NCBI GenBank assembly: GCA_038526735.1
Contig: JBCBGM010000002.1
Coordinates: forward strand, 58,362 to 122,361
Source: Rubricella sp038526735
Lineage (GTDB): Bacteria > Pseudomonadota > Alphaproteobacteria > Rhodobacterales > Rhodobacteraceae
DNA: 64,000 nucleotides
Direction: 5' to 3'
This document shows, in pieces, positions 9,359 to 18,770 of the stretch. How positions within the stretch are numbered: position 1 is the stretch's first letter; every line of letters begins with the position of its first letter. The translations under genes were made by a program, and so were the position numbers. The notes below the pieces were generated by a model, which was not told the origin of the DNA, did not search any database, and saw only the letters and a program-made list of their open reading frames with translations.

Positions 9359-9378
9359 TGCTGCCTTTCGGTTGGTGG

Positions 9379-10086
9379 CTAGGGCTCGTTCACCGGAAGT
9401 GGCGATGCCAGATCAATTTGCTTTTCACCGATGTCGGTAGAGCAGGCAAGCATTTCAACCCCGGCAGACCGCGCCAGGCGAGCGGATTCTGCATAGGCAG
9501 GGTCAATATCAGCTGCGAGCGCAACCCGGGTCGCACCCGTCATCTGCACGACATAGAGCATCGCTGCACGGCGCCCCGCCCTGGCAAGCTCTGCCAACTC
9601 CTTCAAATGCTTGGCCCCGCGGGTTGTGACACAATCAGGGAACTCCGCCAGGCTCCCTTCGCGGATCAGGTGAACGTTCTTAACTTCAAGGTAAGTCTCG
9701 CTCTCGTCAGCGTGGGTCAGCACAAAGTCAACGCGGCTGTTCTCTCCATACGGAACCTCGCGGCGAAAGCTGACGTGGGGTTCGAGCCCCGCGATTGAAC
9801 CTTTCTGAAGTGCCTCAGCAACGATTGCGTTGGGGACGTTGGTGTCAATTCCGGCCCAACCGCCATTTTCCAACCGCTCCAGCCGCCACGTGTAGGCCAG
9901 TTTTCGTTTAGGGTTGTTCGCGGGTTGCACCCAAACCTCTGCCCCTGGGCGCGCGAGGCCCATCATCGCGCCCGGGTTGGGGCAATGCGCGGTCGTTTCG
10001 GTGCCGTCGTCGAGAACGACATCGGCCAGAAAACGCTTGTAGCGCCTCAAGAGCGTTGCGCGCAGCAGGGGAGGGTCAAAACGCAT
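9379..10086 (-). CDS. sfsA: SfsA homologue (sugar fermentation stimulation protein family)
   Basis: A 235-residue protein with the family signatures RYKRFLADV, TAHCPNPGAMMGL, VDFVLTHADESETYLEVKNVHL and PDCVTTRGAKHLKELAEL. The second half has the Asp/Glu-x-Lys pattern of a PD-(D/E)XK nuclease fold. The role is poorly defined; the E. coli namesake was linked to maltose gene expression and DNA binding. It heads the operon and is divergent from the CinA-like gene 72 bases away. Confidence 0.92.
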   Translation of the reverse strand: MRFDPPLLRATLLRRYKRFLADVVLDDGTETTAHCPNPGAMMGLARPGAEVWVQPANNPKRKLAYTWRLERLENGGWAGIDTNVPNAIVAEALQKGSIAGLEPHVSFRREVPYGENSRVDFVLTHADESETYLEVKNVHLIREGSLAEFPDCVTTRGAKHLKELAELARAGRRAAMLYVVQMTGATRVALAADIDPAYAESARLARSAGVEMLACSTDIGEKQIDLASPLPVNEP

Positions 10087-10158
10087 AGCGTTCCTCTATC
10101 AGGGTGCTAAAGCTCTGCAAATGACCGCGGCCCGCACCTGAAGAAAAGGCATATCGCA

Positions 10159-10902
10159 ATGAGTACCAACCCGACCGCTGCGTGCCTTGTGATTGGTGAC
10201 GAGATCCTATCGGGCCGCACGCAAGAGGCTAACGCTGCGCATTTGGCCAAAGAGCTCAATGAGGTGGGGATCGCGCTCGATGAGATCCGCGTTGTTCCTG
10301 ATGTTGAACATCGAATTATCACCGCGCTGAACGCTCTGAGGGCTGCGCATGACTATGTTTTCACCTCCGGCGGGATTGGGCCAACCCATGATGACATCAC
10401 CGCTGATGCGGTCGCCAAAGCATTTGGTCTACCAATCGATGTGCGCAGCGATGCACGCGCAATTTTGCAGAAGCACTACGATGCGACCGGGCAACCTCTC
10501 AATGATGCGCGGCTTCGTATGGCGCGCATCCCAGACACCGCAGCCTTGATTCACAATCCGGTTTCGGCGGCGCCCGGGTTCGTTTTGGAGAATGTCTATG
10601 TGCTTGCCGGGGTTCCCAAAATCTTCAAAGCGATGCTTGAGGGCATTTTGCCAGAACTCATCGGTGGTGCGAAAATGCTAAGCGCAACTGAGACTCTGCA
10701 AATGCCCGAAGGCGAGTTTGCAGCAGCGCTTGGCGCACTTGATGCGCGTTTTCCCACTGTTAGCTTTGGATCTTACCCTTTCATCACACAAACAGGTCTG
10801 GGCGTGTCAATCGTCGCTCGTTCCCGCGATAGCGAGGCGCTGTCTGCGGCAATTGAGGCCGTGAGACAGGCCGCACAGTACCTTGATTCCGAAACTCCTT
10901 AG
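10159..10902 (+). CDS. CinA N-terminal/MoaB-like molybdopterin-binding domain protein
   Basis: A 247-residue single-domain protein of the MoCF_biosynth (MoaB/MogA/CinA N-terminal) family: ACLVIGDEILSGRTQEANAA, TSGGIGPTHDDITADAVA and PGFVLENVYVLAGVP. It lacks the C-terminal nicotinamide-nucleotide amidase domain (pncC) of full-length CinA. The CinA N-domain acts as ADP-ribose pyrophosphatase in some bacteria, whereas MoaB acts in molybdenum cofactor synthesis; the sequence alone does not separate these. Confidence 0.88.
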   Translation: MSTNPTAACLVIGDEILSGRTQEANAAHLAKELNEVGIALDEIRVVPDVEHRIITALNALRAAHDYVFTSGGIGPTHDDITADAVAKAFGLPIDVRSDARAILQKHYDATGQPLNDARLRMARIPDTAALIHNPVSAAPGFVLENVYVLAGVPKIFKAMLEGILPELIGGAKMLSATETLQMPEGEFAAALGALDARFPTVSFGSYPFITQTGLGVSIVARSRDSEALSAAIEAVRQAAQYLDSETP

Positions 10903-11108
10903 CATCTATCCCTTTGCGTCAAGTTCCTCTCGGCACCGTGCAGATAGAGGGGCGAGAACCAAGTGAGGCAATGACTTTCAGTTTGCCCGTGGCGATGTAG
11001 ACATAGTCAGCTCTCAAGCATTCTTCGTCATCGTCCGGTTTTGTCGTAGGCCTTATTGAGCCTAGCGGGGTTTTCATCTTTGCCTGACGTCGATAGCTTC
11101 AGCGCGGC

Positions 11109-11195
11109 GCCCGCTTGGTGGAATTGGTAGACACAAGGGACTTAAAATCCCTAGGCCGTATGGCCGTGCCGGTTCGAGTCCGGCAGCGGGTACCA
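11109..11195 (+). tRNA. tRNA-Leu (anticodon UAA), CCA encoded
   Basis: An 87-base class II tRNA with a 7-bp acceptor stem (GCCCGCT/AGCGGGT, first pair G-U as common in bacterial tRNA-Leu), D-loop GAATTGGTAGAC, and anticodon stem AGGGA/TCCCT around the loop CTTAAAA, with UAA at 11143-11145. There is a long variable arm (CTAGGCCGTATGGCCGT) and T-arm GTTCGAGTC. The CCA end is encoded. The 206 bases between the CinA-like gene and this tRNA contain nothing else I can support. Confidence 0.97.
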
Positions 11196-11216
11196 CCTTA
11201 AAGCTATGTCCAAACA

Positions 11217-13868
11217 TCAAAACTCTTTCCAGCTGTCATCGAGTGCGAGCGCCCCGTCGAACTCCGGCACTGTTTCCGTTCTTTGCCGAGCCGCAGGAGC
11301 GGCTTCATTCAACGCACTCTGACTGGTTTTCTGATCCCGATGAGAGGCCAATTGACCCGAAATTCTGAAGAACTGCACAAGGTCACTTAGGGCGGTCGCC
11401 TTTTCGGCGAGGCGAGATGCGCGGCTGGCTGATTGCTCGGCCATTGAGGCGTTTTTCTGTGTCATCCCATCCATCTCACTCAACGCAGATGAGATTTCAT
11501 CGACGCCGGTCGCCTGCTCTTTGCTCATCGCAGTTATGTCATTGATCGCCGCGTTCACTTGGCTGATGGAAGTGATGATCTCGCTTAACGCGTCACCCGT
11601 TTGGCGAACGAGTTGCACGCCCTCACCCACATGCGACGAGCTGAATTGAATAAGCTCTTTGATGTCTTTCGCAGCTTCACTTGAGCGTTGCGCAAGCGTG
11701 CGCACCTCAGAGGCAACCACCGCGAAGCCTTTGCCAGCATCCCCCGCGCGCGCGGCCTCAACCGCTGCATTGAGAGCAAGCAGGTTGGTTTGAAAGGCAA
11801 TCGAGTCGATGACAGAGATAATCTGCGACATCTTCTCTGAGCTTTCCTCAATCCGCGCCATAGCACCCACAGCATCGCCTACGATCGTACCGCCTTGGTC
11901 AGCCTTTTCTTCGGTGCTCGCGGCAAGATCAGTCGCGGTCTGAGCGTTTTCGGCATTGTTGCGGATGGTCGAGCTCATCTGCTCCATCGTGGCTGCGGTT
12001 TCTTCAAGAGAGGCCGCCTGGCTTTCAGTGCGTTGCGAAAGGGCATTGGCGTCTTCAGAAATCGTACCACTGTTGGCGTTGATCTCTTGGGTGGTGACCT
12101 GAATGTCGGCAACGAGCTCTTCAATCCGAGTGATTGTGCTGTTGAGGTCTTTTTGAAGCGACGCAAATGTGCCCTTGTAGTCTCCTTCCATACGCACCGC
12201 CAAATCACCGTCTGCCATGCCACCAATAGCACGCTGCAGTGCGTTTACGCCGCCCTCAAACGTGTCGATCAGAGTGTTTACGTTGTCGGCCATCCGGTTC
12301 AGGACTGTGCCCTCGAAGCGAGCGGTAACGCGGCCCGTGAAGTCGCCAGAGATGGCTTGGCGGATCACACCGTCGATGTCTTGCTGAATCGAAAGCTGTG
12401 CCGTGACATCAATCCACTGCACAACGCAGCCCACGCGACGGCCGCTGTTTGAGAACACCGGGCTGATCATCAAATCGAAGCGGCAACTGCCGAGCGCAAT
12501 CTTTGCCATGTGGCGATCTTTCAGCGCGTCCATCATGGCGCGCTGATGGTGAACGTTTTTGTGAAAGTCATCGAAGGACGAGCCAACGACATCGGCGGCT
12601 CTGAAATTCGGCAGAGACTTGCGAATCTCCGCTTCGTTTTCAGAAAAATGGTCTGCGAGTGCCGCGCTGGTGAAGTGGATCCGATGATGCTCATCAGCGA
12701 CCATAATCATCGTTCCGGACGCCTGCATCGCGTGCTTAAAACTGCTCGCCTCTCTCGAGGCTTTTCGGATTGTCCCAACTCCGGCACCAATCTTTCCGAA
12801 TTCGTCGTGCCGTGCTTCGGGCAGAGTGACATCTTCATCATCTGCAGCGAGGGACGAAATGGCGTGTGTGAGTTGTTGCAGCGGGCCGATCACGCTGCGA
12901 CCGACCAACCAGGCCGCGAGTATGCCCACAATCACGGTCAGTCCGCTGAGCATAAACACCTGATCACGGGTCGTGAGAGCCGTTTGTTTGCCCTCAATTC
13001 CCAGTTGCGCAAGGTTCGCCCGCTGTTGTTCGATGATCCCGTGCAGATGTGTCGCGACCATGTCGCCAGCGCTTTGGAAGGCAGTGACATCTCGCGCTTC
13101 CGCCGTTTCGACTGCTGCCTCGAGGGCTGCGGCGGTTTCAGACACCGTGATCAGGTTGGTCTGAACGTCGCGCAGCGTCGCTACAGTGAGAGATGACATT
13201 TCACCGGGGGGCAGCGAGACTATGGCATCGAGGCCCGCACTCACGCGCCGCAGCGTCCGGTCGAGATCAAGCATGGATTGGGGCGTTGGGTTGGCAATCG
13301 CTTGGGTGCTGGCATCCTCAAGTGTGCCAACCAGCATCGCCACTTCCTGCGCTTTATGGACCACTATGAAAGACTGCCCCTGCCCCACAATTTCGGTCAG
13401 GGTTTGACTGCTGCTCACAAGCTCAGCGAGCGAGAACTCGAACGCGCTCAAACTGCTTTGCAAGACTGAAACCGTCTCGATCTCAGACGTCAGAAGCTGT
13501 TGATAGTCGGACAAAACCGCGAGGGTTTGTGCTGCATCCTGGAAGGCAGCAGAGTTGGGAGCAACGCGAGACTGATAGTCAGAGAGGCCCACCTCCATCG
13601 TATCAAGCTGCGCGTGTGCTTTTTCTGCTTCGGTCACATCGCCAGACGCGAGGAACCGTCTGAAATAGAAGGTCGAATTGAGAAAGGCGACTTCCAACGC
13701 AGTGACTTCGCTGACCTCGCTTTGTACCTCTAGATAAGTGGTGAATCGCTCTGCAGCGCCGTTGAAACGAAAAATTGCCATGGCGGCGGCGACGATGAGC
13801 ATTAGCAAGGTGACGGAAAACCCCGCCCAAATGCGACGTGCCACAGACATACGGGGGCGGACCAACAT
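11217..13868 (-). CDS. Methyl-accepting chemotaxis protein with PAS and two HAMP-like segments
   Basis: An 883-residue chemoreceptor. The first transmembrane helix is at about 13-33, followed by a long helical periplasmic sensor (about 35-300) and a second membrane helix at about 302-322. A HAMP domain (about 323-370), a PAS domain (about 378-495), a second HAMP-like segment (about 500-590) and the coiled-coil signalling domain follow, with the tip motif AARAGDAGKGFAVVASEVR. The last residues, SWKEF, resemble the xWxxF tether that recruits CheR. ATG 13868 follows GGGAGA with good spacing. No che genes lie in the window, so it is an orphan receptor here. The ligand is unknown. Confidence 0.92.
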   Translation of the reverse strand: MLVRPRMSVARRIWAGFSVTLLMLIVAAAMAIFRFNGAAERFTTYLEVQSEVSEVTALEVAFLNSTFYFRRFLASGDVTEAEKAHAQLDTMEVGLSDYQSRVAPNSAAFQDAAQTLAVLSDYQQLLTSEIETVSVLQSSLSAFEFSLAELVSSSQTLTEIVGQGQSFIVVHKAQEVAMLVGTLEDASTQAIANPTPQSMLDLDRTLRRVSAGLDAIVSLPPGEMSSLTVATLRDVQTNLITVSETAAALEAAVETAEARDVTAFQSAGDMVATHLHGIIEQQRANLAQLGIEGKQTALTTRDQVFMLSGLTVIVGILAAWLVGRSVIGPLQQLTHAISSLAADDEDVTLPEARHDEFGKIGAGVGTIRKASREASSFKHAMQASGTMIMVADEHHRIHFTSAALADHFSENEAEIRKSLPNFRAADVVGSSFDDFHKNVHHQRAMMDALKDRHMAKIALGSCRFDLMISPVFSNSGRRVGCVVQWIDVTAQLSIQQDIDGVIRQAISGDFTGRVTARFEGTVLNRMADNVNTLIDTFEGGVNALQRAIGGMADGDLAVRMEGDYKGTFASLQKDLNSTITRIEELVADIQVTTQEINANSGTISEDANALSQRTESQAASLEETAATMEQMSSTIRNNAENAQTATDLAASTEEKADQGGTIVGDAVGAMARIEESSEKMSQIISVIDSIAFQTNLLALNAAVEAARAGDAGKGFAVVASEVRTLAQRSSEAAKDIKELIQFSSSHVGEGVQLVRQTGDALSEIITSISQVNAAINDITAMSKEQATGVDEISSALSEMDGMTQKNASMAEQSASRASRLAEKATALSDLVQFFRISGQLASHRDQKTSQSALNEAAPAARQRTETVPEFDGALALDDSWKEF

Positions 13869-13927
13869 GCTCTATCTCCCAAGTGGTGTGATGACACTTG
13901 GGGTAAGGGCGAATCGCTAACGAGGGA

Positions 13928-15250
13928 TTAAGTCAGCCGGTGCTTGCGCATCAGGGGCATGAGCTTGGTCATATCGGGGCCGCGATCAGCCCCGGTGAGC
14001 GCGCGGCGCAGCGGGGGGAACAGCTGTTTGCCTTTGCGACCGGTTGCCTCTTTCACTGCACTCGCCCAGCCCGTCCAGCTCTCAGCGGTCCAGGGCTGCG
14101 CGGGCATCAGGCCTTTTGCGGTTGCGATCATCTCTGCGTCGTCGGGCAAAATCAGCGGGTCAGCGCCGTTGAGGCACAGGTCGCGGAGCGCGGTCACATC
14201 AGTGAAAACCTCCACATTCTCGCGGGCCATATCCCAAAATGCAGGCGCGTCGGGCCAATCGATACCGAGCGCTGAGAGGCGGTCCGCCACATCCTCAAAC
14301 GACAGTCCGTGCAGGTATTTCGCGGTCATCGGCTTGAGGTCATCAGGGTTCAACTTGGTCGGGGCGGCACCGAAACGGCTGATATCAAAGCCATCGATCA
14401 GCTCAGACATGTCCCCCCGCAACTCCACCGGATCGGCAGAGCCAAGCCGCGCCATCAGGCTAAGGATGGCCATTGGCTCAATCCCGGCGGCGCGGAGATC
14501 GCGCAGCGCGAGCGTTCCGAGCCGCTTTGACAGCGCCTCGCCCTCAGGGCCCGTCAAAAGCGAGTGGTGCGCAAAGGCGGGGGGCGTGTGGCTCAGCGCC
14601 TCAAACATCTGGATTTGCGTGGCGGTGTTGGTGACGTGGTCCATCCCGCGCACGATATTAGTGACGCCCATCTCTGTATCATCCACGACCGACGCGAGGG
14701 TGTAGAGATACTGCCCATCCTGTCGGATCAGCACCGGATCAGACACGGAGGCGGCATCAATCGACTGGGTCTGAAGAATCTCATCCTCCCAGCCGATGCG
14801 GGCATGCTCTAGCTTGAACCGCCAAACGCCATCGCCCCGCTCAGCGCGCAAAGCTGCCTTCTCATCGTCAGACAGGGCCAAAGCCGCGCGGTCATAGACG
14901 GGCGGGCGCCCCATGTTCAGGAGCTTTTTGCGTTTGAGGTCGAGCTCAACTGGCGTCTCGAACGCCTCATAGAGGCGGCCGTTCGCGCGCAACGCGTCCG
15001 CGGCAGCATCGTAGCGCTCCAGCCGATCCGACTGCTTGAATTCTTTGTCCCAGGTCAGGCCCAACCACTCGAGATCTTCCCGGATCGCATCCGCATAGGC
15101 CTGCGTTGAACGCTCTGGGTCCGTGTCATCCAGACGCAAAATGAACTGCCCGCCCGATTTGCGCGCAATCAGCCAGTTAAAGAGAGCGGCTCTCAGATTG
15201 CCGACATGAAGATAGCCTGTCGGCGATGGGGCGAAGCGAGTCACGGTCAT
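13928..15250 (-). CDS. gltX: Glutamate--tRNA ligase
   Basis: A 440-residue class I aminoacyl-tRNA synthetase. The HIGH-type motif is seen in FAPSPTGYLHVGNLR at the N-terminus and the KMSKS-type loop is LSKRLG. The domain order and length fit the shorter GluRS form. Alphaproteobacteria often carry two gltX genes, one possibly charging tRNA-Gln for amidation; which paralogue this is cannot be decided here. The next gene upstream, mipA, ends in the same direction 43 bases away. Confidence 0.95.
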   Translation of the reverse strand: MTVTRFAPSPTGYLHVGNLRAALFNWLIARKSGGQFILRLDDTDPERSTQAYADAIREDLEWLGLTWDKEFKQSDRLERYDAAADALRANGRLYEAFETPVELDLKRKKLLNMGRPPVYDRAALALSDDEKAALRAERGDGVWRFKLEHARIGWEDEILQTQSIDAASVSDPVLIRQDGQYLYTLASVVDDTEMGVTNIVRGMDHVTNTATQIQMFEALSHTPPAFAHHSLLTGPEGEALSKRLGTLALRDLRAAGIEPMAILSLMARLGSADPVELRGDMSELIDGFDISRFGAAPTKLNPDDLKPMTAKYLHGLSFEDVADRLSALGIDWPDAPAFWDMARENVEVFTDVTALRDLCLNGADPLILPDDAEMIATAKGLMPAQPWTAESWTGWASAVKEATGRKGKQLFPPLRRALTGADRGPDMTKLMPLMRKHRLT

Positions 15251-15292
15251 GGCGAAGTCCGGTTAGATCGCGCCGCTCTTAGGGCGAACGCT

Positions 15293-16117
15293 CTAGAGCC
15301 TCAAGTCCGCGAAGTCGAAACTGATCGCCCAGATGAGGTTAAACGACGTTGAAAGCCGGTCTGTCACCACCGGGCTATCCGCAAAATCGTCGCTGATTTC
15401 AGAGCGGGTGATGGTCGTGATCAAACGACTACGCTGCGAGGTAGGCAAGACAAGCGCGCCAGACATGGCCGTCTCGAAAACGCCGCCCTCAGCCTCAAAC
15501 ACCGGCAGCCCAGAGCGGGCCGATTGTGCTGGCGTAACGCTGTAGAGCGTCTGCGCGCGGGTTTCGTCGAAAAATGTCACCGAGGGGCCGAAGTTCCAGA
15601 AAATCGGCGGGCCAAGCGACATCACGCGACCACGGAGTTTGGCACCAACGCTCGCCTCTCGCCCGCCATCGGCGGCGAGATACTCAGAGAAAGACCCCTC
15701 AAGCTGCAAAAACAGGATCGCGTATTCCACCGAGCCGCCGAGAACAAACCCAGGGTCGGTGTCGCCAAGCCCCTGAATGTGATCTGTATCTTCCCCCGCG
15801 ATCATAAACAGCGAGCCCTCACCATCATCAGACCGCCCCCGGCTGTAAGAGATGCGCGGCTTGATGCTCAGCCCCTCAACGGGGCGAAAGGTGTACTCCG
15901 CGCCGCGAACCGAGAGAAAAAACTTGTTTTGATAGCCAATAGAGACATTCGGAAAGAGGTTCGTCTGCCGCGCATCCGACCCGTCATAGGCCTTGCCAGA
16001 GATCAGTGCCGCGCCGAGGCCCAGCGTCCACCCCTCAGGCGGCGCAGGCTGTGCTTTTGCGAGCAAGGGTGCCGCGCTGAGAGCGATTGCCAGTAGCAAT
16101 CCGAAAGTCTTTCGCAT
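15293..16117 (-). CDS. MipA/OmpV family outer-membrane protein
   Basis: A 274-residue exported barrel protein with a signal peptide (MRKTFGLLLAIALSAAPLLAK). The mature part follows the MipA/OmpV pattern: GLGAALISGKAYDGSDARQTNLFPNVS, then GPSVTFFDETRAQTLYSVTPAQSARSGLPVFEAEGG, ending with LSTSFNLIWAISFDF. MipA in E. coli is a scaffold between murein hydrolase and synthase, but most family members are uncharacterised porin-like proteins. Confidence 0.85.
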   Translation of the reverse strand: MRKTFGLLLAIALSAAPLLAKAQPAPPEGWTLGLGAALISGKAYDGSDARQTNLFPNVSIGYQNKFFLSVRGAEYTFRPVEGLSIKPRISYSRGRSDDGEGSLFMIAGEDTDHIQGLGDTDPGFVLGGSVEYAILFLQLEGSFSEYLAADGGREASVGAKLRGRVMSLGPPIFWNFGPSVTFFDETRAQTLYSVTPAQSARSGLPVFEAEGGVFETAMSGALVLPTSQRSRLITTITRSEISDDFADSPVVTDRLSTSFNLIWAISFDFADLRL

Positions 16118-16224
16118 GGTCCCCTCCGCAAAAGCTGCTCTGCATGGTGGCGCAATCGGTGGAGGGGTCTAGACCTGCGGACAACGCAAACAGGTTTTTC
16201 ACGCCAAATGTCCGTAATTGCAGC

Positions 16225-16914
16225 CTAACCGCGTTGCAGCGACTGCCTTTGGCGGCCTTCCTCGTCGAAATTCTTCGGCGAGAGCCACGCGATGAACCGT
16301 TCCCGTTGCGCCGGCCATTCGCTGTCGAGGATCGAAAACCACGCCGTATCGCGGTTGCGCCCCTTCACGACCTGCATTTGCCGGAACGTCCCCTCATAGG
16401 TAAAGCCAAGCCGCTCCGCCGCCCGCATAGAGGCGGCGTTGGCCGCGTTGCACTTCCACTCATAACGCCGATACCCGTGGGCAAAGACATGCTGCATCAT
16501 CAAAAACATCGCCTCCGTCGCCGCGCGGGTGCGCTGCAGCCGAGGTGTGAAAGAGATATAGCCGACCTCCGCCACGCCATGCCCCGGCACGATGCGCAGA
16601 AAACTGGCGACACCGCCAACGCGGCCATCCTCACCACGAAGGGTGTGGAACATCGGGTCAGCTGAGGCCTCTATCTCATGGGTCCAGACGTCAAAGGCCG
16701 CTCTGTTTTCGAAAGGCGTGATGGGCATGTACGTCCACATGCGGCCGTCATCCTCACAGACGGCCTCCCAAAGCGCGTCCGCATCAGCGGCCACAGAGAA
16801 CGGGGAGATCTGTGTGTACTGGCCAGACACAGTCAAAGCCGGCAGCGGGTCGCAACCCGTCCAATCCTGTACAACAGGGCCGACCGGCTGCCCAAAGGCG
16901 TTGCGCTCAGCCAC
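16225..16914 (-). CDS. GNAT-family N-acetyltransferase (RimJ/RimL type)
   Basis: A 229-residue acetyltransferase of the RimJ/RimL-like group. NAFGQPVGPVV opens the protein, and the acetyl-CoA region contains YISFTPRLQRTRAATEAMFLM and WKCNAANAASMRAAERLGFTYEG. I chose the GTG at 16914, which overlaps the end of nadE by 8 bases and matches the family N-terminus. An ATG at 16968 would add 18 unconserved residues inside nadE. The acceptor substrate is unknown, and translation is probably coupled to nadE. Confidence 0.82.
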   Translation of the reverse strand: MAERNAFGQPVGPVVQDWTGCDPLPALTVSGQYTQISPFSVAADADALWEAVCEDDGRMWTYMPITPFENRAAFDVWTHEIEASADPMFHTLRGEDGRVGGVASFLRIVPGHGVAEVGYISFTPRLQRTRAATEAMFLMMQHVFAHGYRRYEWKCNAANAASMRAAERLGFTYEGTFRQMQVVKGRNRDTAWFSILDSEWPAQRERFIAWLSPKNFDEEGRQRQSLQRG

Positions 16915-18565
16915 GGTCCCGCCACCGGTTGACGATTGGATAGCGCCGATCCAGCCAAAACGCCCCATCCGAGAGCCGCGGGCCGGGCGCTGCCTGATAC
17001 CGCTTCCACTCGTTCACGAAGATGAGGTGCTCGATTCGTTCAACCACAGCCCGCTCATGACCGGCAGCGGCCACCTCGGCCACACTTTCTGCCCGGTCCA
17101 CAAGCCGCACGAGAATATCGTCGAGCACATCGTAAGGGGGCAGGGAGTCCTCGTCCTTTTGATCTTCGCGCAACTCGGCGGAGGGTGGTTTTTCGATAAC
17201 GCGCGTAGGCATCACCTCGCCCTCGGGGCCGAGCATCCAGGCCCGGTGGTTGGAATTGCGCCAGCGGCAGGCCGCGAAGACCTCGGTCTTGTAGAGGTCT
17301 TTGAGCGGATTATACCCGCCCGACATGTCCCCGTAGATCGTGGCGTATCCCACCGCGACCTCGGATTTGTTGCCCGTCGTCAGCAGCATTGCGCCAAACT
17401 TGTTCGACATCGCCATCAGCAACAACCCGCGCAGACGCGACTGGATGTTCTCTTCGGTAATGTCCGGCGCGGTACCCTCGAACAGAGGTGCGAGGGCGGT
17501 CGTGACCGCAGCCCGTGGGTCAGAGATCGCGATCTCATCAAGCCGCACGCCCAGCATTTGCGCAACACCAGTGGCATCCTCCAACGAATGCGCGCTGGTG
17601 TATTCAGACGGCAGCATCACGCAACGGACATTCTCTGGCCCCAGCGCATCCACCGCGATGGCGGCGACCAACGCAGAATCAACCCCGCCCGACAGCCCCA
17701 ACAAAACCTGCGAAAAGCCGGATTTGCGGATGTAGTCCTGCAATCCGAGCACCATCGCATGATAGCGCATTTCATCCTCTGAAACTGTCGATGCACGCGT
17801 CTGCGGGAGCGCTGCAAACCCTTCAGCGCTGCGCTCAAAATCAACGTGCAGGATCTGCTCCTCAAACATCGGCATCTGAGCAGCCAGAACACCACCCGGG
17901 TTGAGCACGAAGCTATCCCCGTCGAAGACCTGATCGTCCTGCCCCCCCACGAGGTTGAGATAGACCAGCGGCAACCCACTCTCGACCACGCGGCTGACCA
18001 TATGGGTCATGCGAATGTCCCGTTTTCCGATGTTGAACGGAGAGCCGTTTGGGACGAGCAAAATCTCCGCCCCGCTTTCCTCAAGCGTCTCGGTCGGGCC
18101 CTCATGCCAGCCGTCTTCGCAAATCGCGATTCCAAGCCGTACGCCACTCACAGAGACGGGGCCCTGAGGGTCTGCAGCCGTATAAATCCGTTTCTCATCA
18201 AAGACATCGTCGTTCGGAAGCATCTGCTTGCGCACCACAGACACAACCTCCCCGCCCGATAAAATGACATAAGCGTTATAAAGTGCCTCTCCTTCAAAGA
18301 GAGGCAGACCAATACCGAGCGCAGGGCCATCAGCGAGGTCTTTGGCAAGCGCGTTGAGATGGGTCTGCGCATCCGCCACAAACGCCCGGCGGCGGCCCAA
18401 ATCTTGCGTTTGATATCCGGTCAGGAACATTTCCGGGAGCATCACCAAATCAGCACCCGCCGCCGCCCCCTCAGCATGGGCGCGCGCGGCAGCAGCCCGA
18501 TTGGCCGCAAAATCGCCCACCGTGGCATTGAGTTGGGCGAGGGTCAGCCGAAAGTGATCGGCCAT
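16907..18565 (-). CDS. nadE: Glutamine-dependent NAD+ synthetase
   Basis: A 552-residue two-domain enzyme forming NAD from deamido-NAD with glutamine as nitrogen donor. Residues about 1-250 are the nitrilase-like glutaminase (Glu in LPEMFLTG, Lys in RKQMLPND, Cys in IAICEDGW). Residues about 270-552 are the ATP-pyrophosphatase synthetase (SGGVDSALVAAI, TGNKSEVAVGYATIYGDMSGG). Length and order match the bacterial short form. Confidence 0.95.
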   Translation of the reverse strand: MADHFRLTLAQLNATVGDFAANRAAAARAHAEGAAAGADLVMLPEMFLTGYQTQDLGRRRAFVADAQTHLNALAKDLADGPALGIGLPLFEGEALYNAYVILSGGEVVSVVRKQMLPNDDVFDEKRIYTAADPQGPVSVSGVRLGIAICEDGWHEGPTETLEESGAEILLVPNGSPFNIGKRDIRMTHMVSRVVESGLPLVYLNLVGGQDDQVFDGDSFVLNPGGVLAAQMPMFEEQILHVDFERSAEGFAALPQTRASTVSEDEMRYHAMVLGLQDYIRKSGFSQVLLGLSGGVDSALVAAIAVDALGPENVRCVMLPSEYTSAHSLEDATGVAQMLGVRLDEIAISDPRAAVTTALAPLFEGTAPDITEENIQSRLRGLLLMAMSNKFGAMLLTTGNKSEVAVGYATIYGDMSGGYNPLKDLYKTEVFAACRWRNSNHRAWMLGPEGEVMPTRVIEKPPSAELREDQKDEDSLPPYDVLDDILVRLVDRAESVAEVAAAGHERAVVERIEHLIFVNEWKRYQAAPGPRLSDGAFWLDRRYPIVNRWRDRG

Positions 18566-18770
18566 GCGACGCTCCTGTCGTTAGGGCAGTGTCGCCCGCC
18601 GATATAGCTCTGACCGCGCATTGACAAGCGCGTGAAGTGGCCTCGCCACCTGACTCATTGGTTGTCAACGACGACTCAGAAACCTAAACTTTTTCGTTAG
18701 GGGAATCCTGCGACCGCACGCAGGAGGTGATGGTCACGTACCAATACCAGATGGGGTTGAGAGAACGCAC

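Noticed and set aside
16592..17782. 396-residue open frame antisense to nadE and the GNAT gene
   Set aside because: Spans the junction of two well-supported minus-strand genes without family character.
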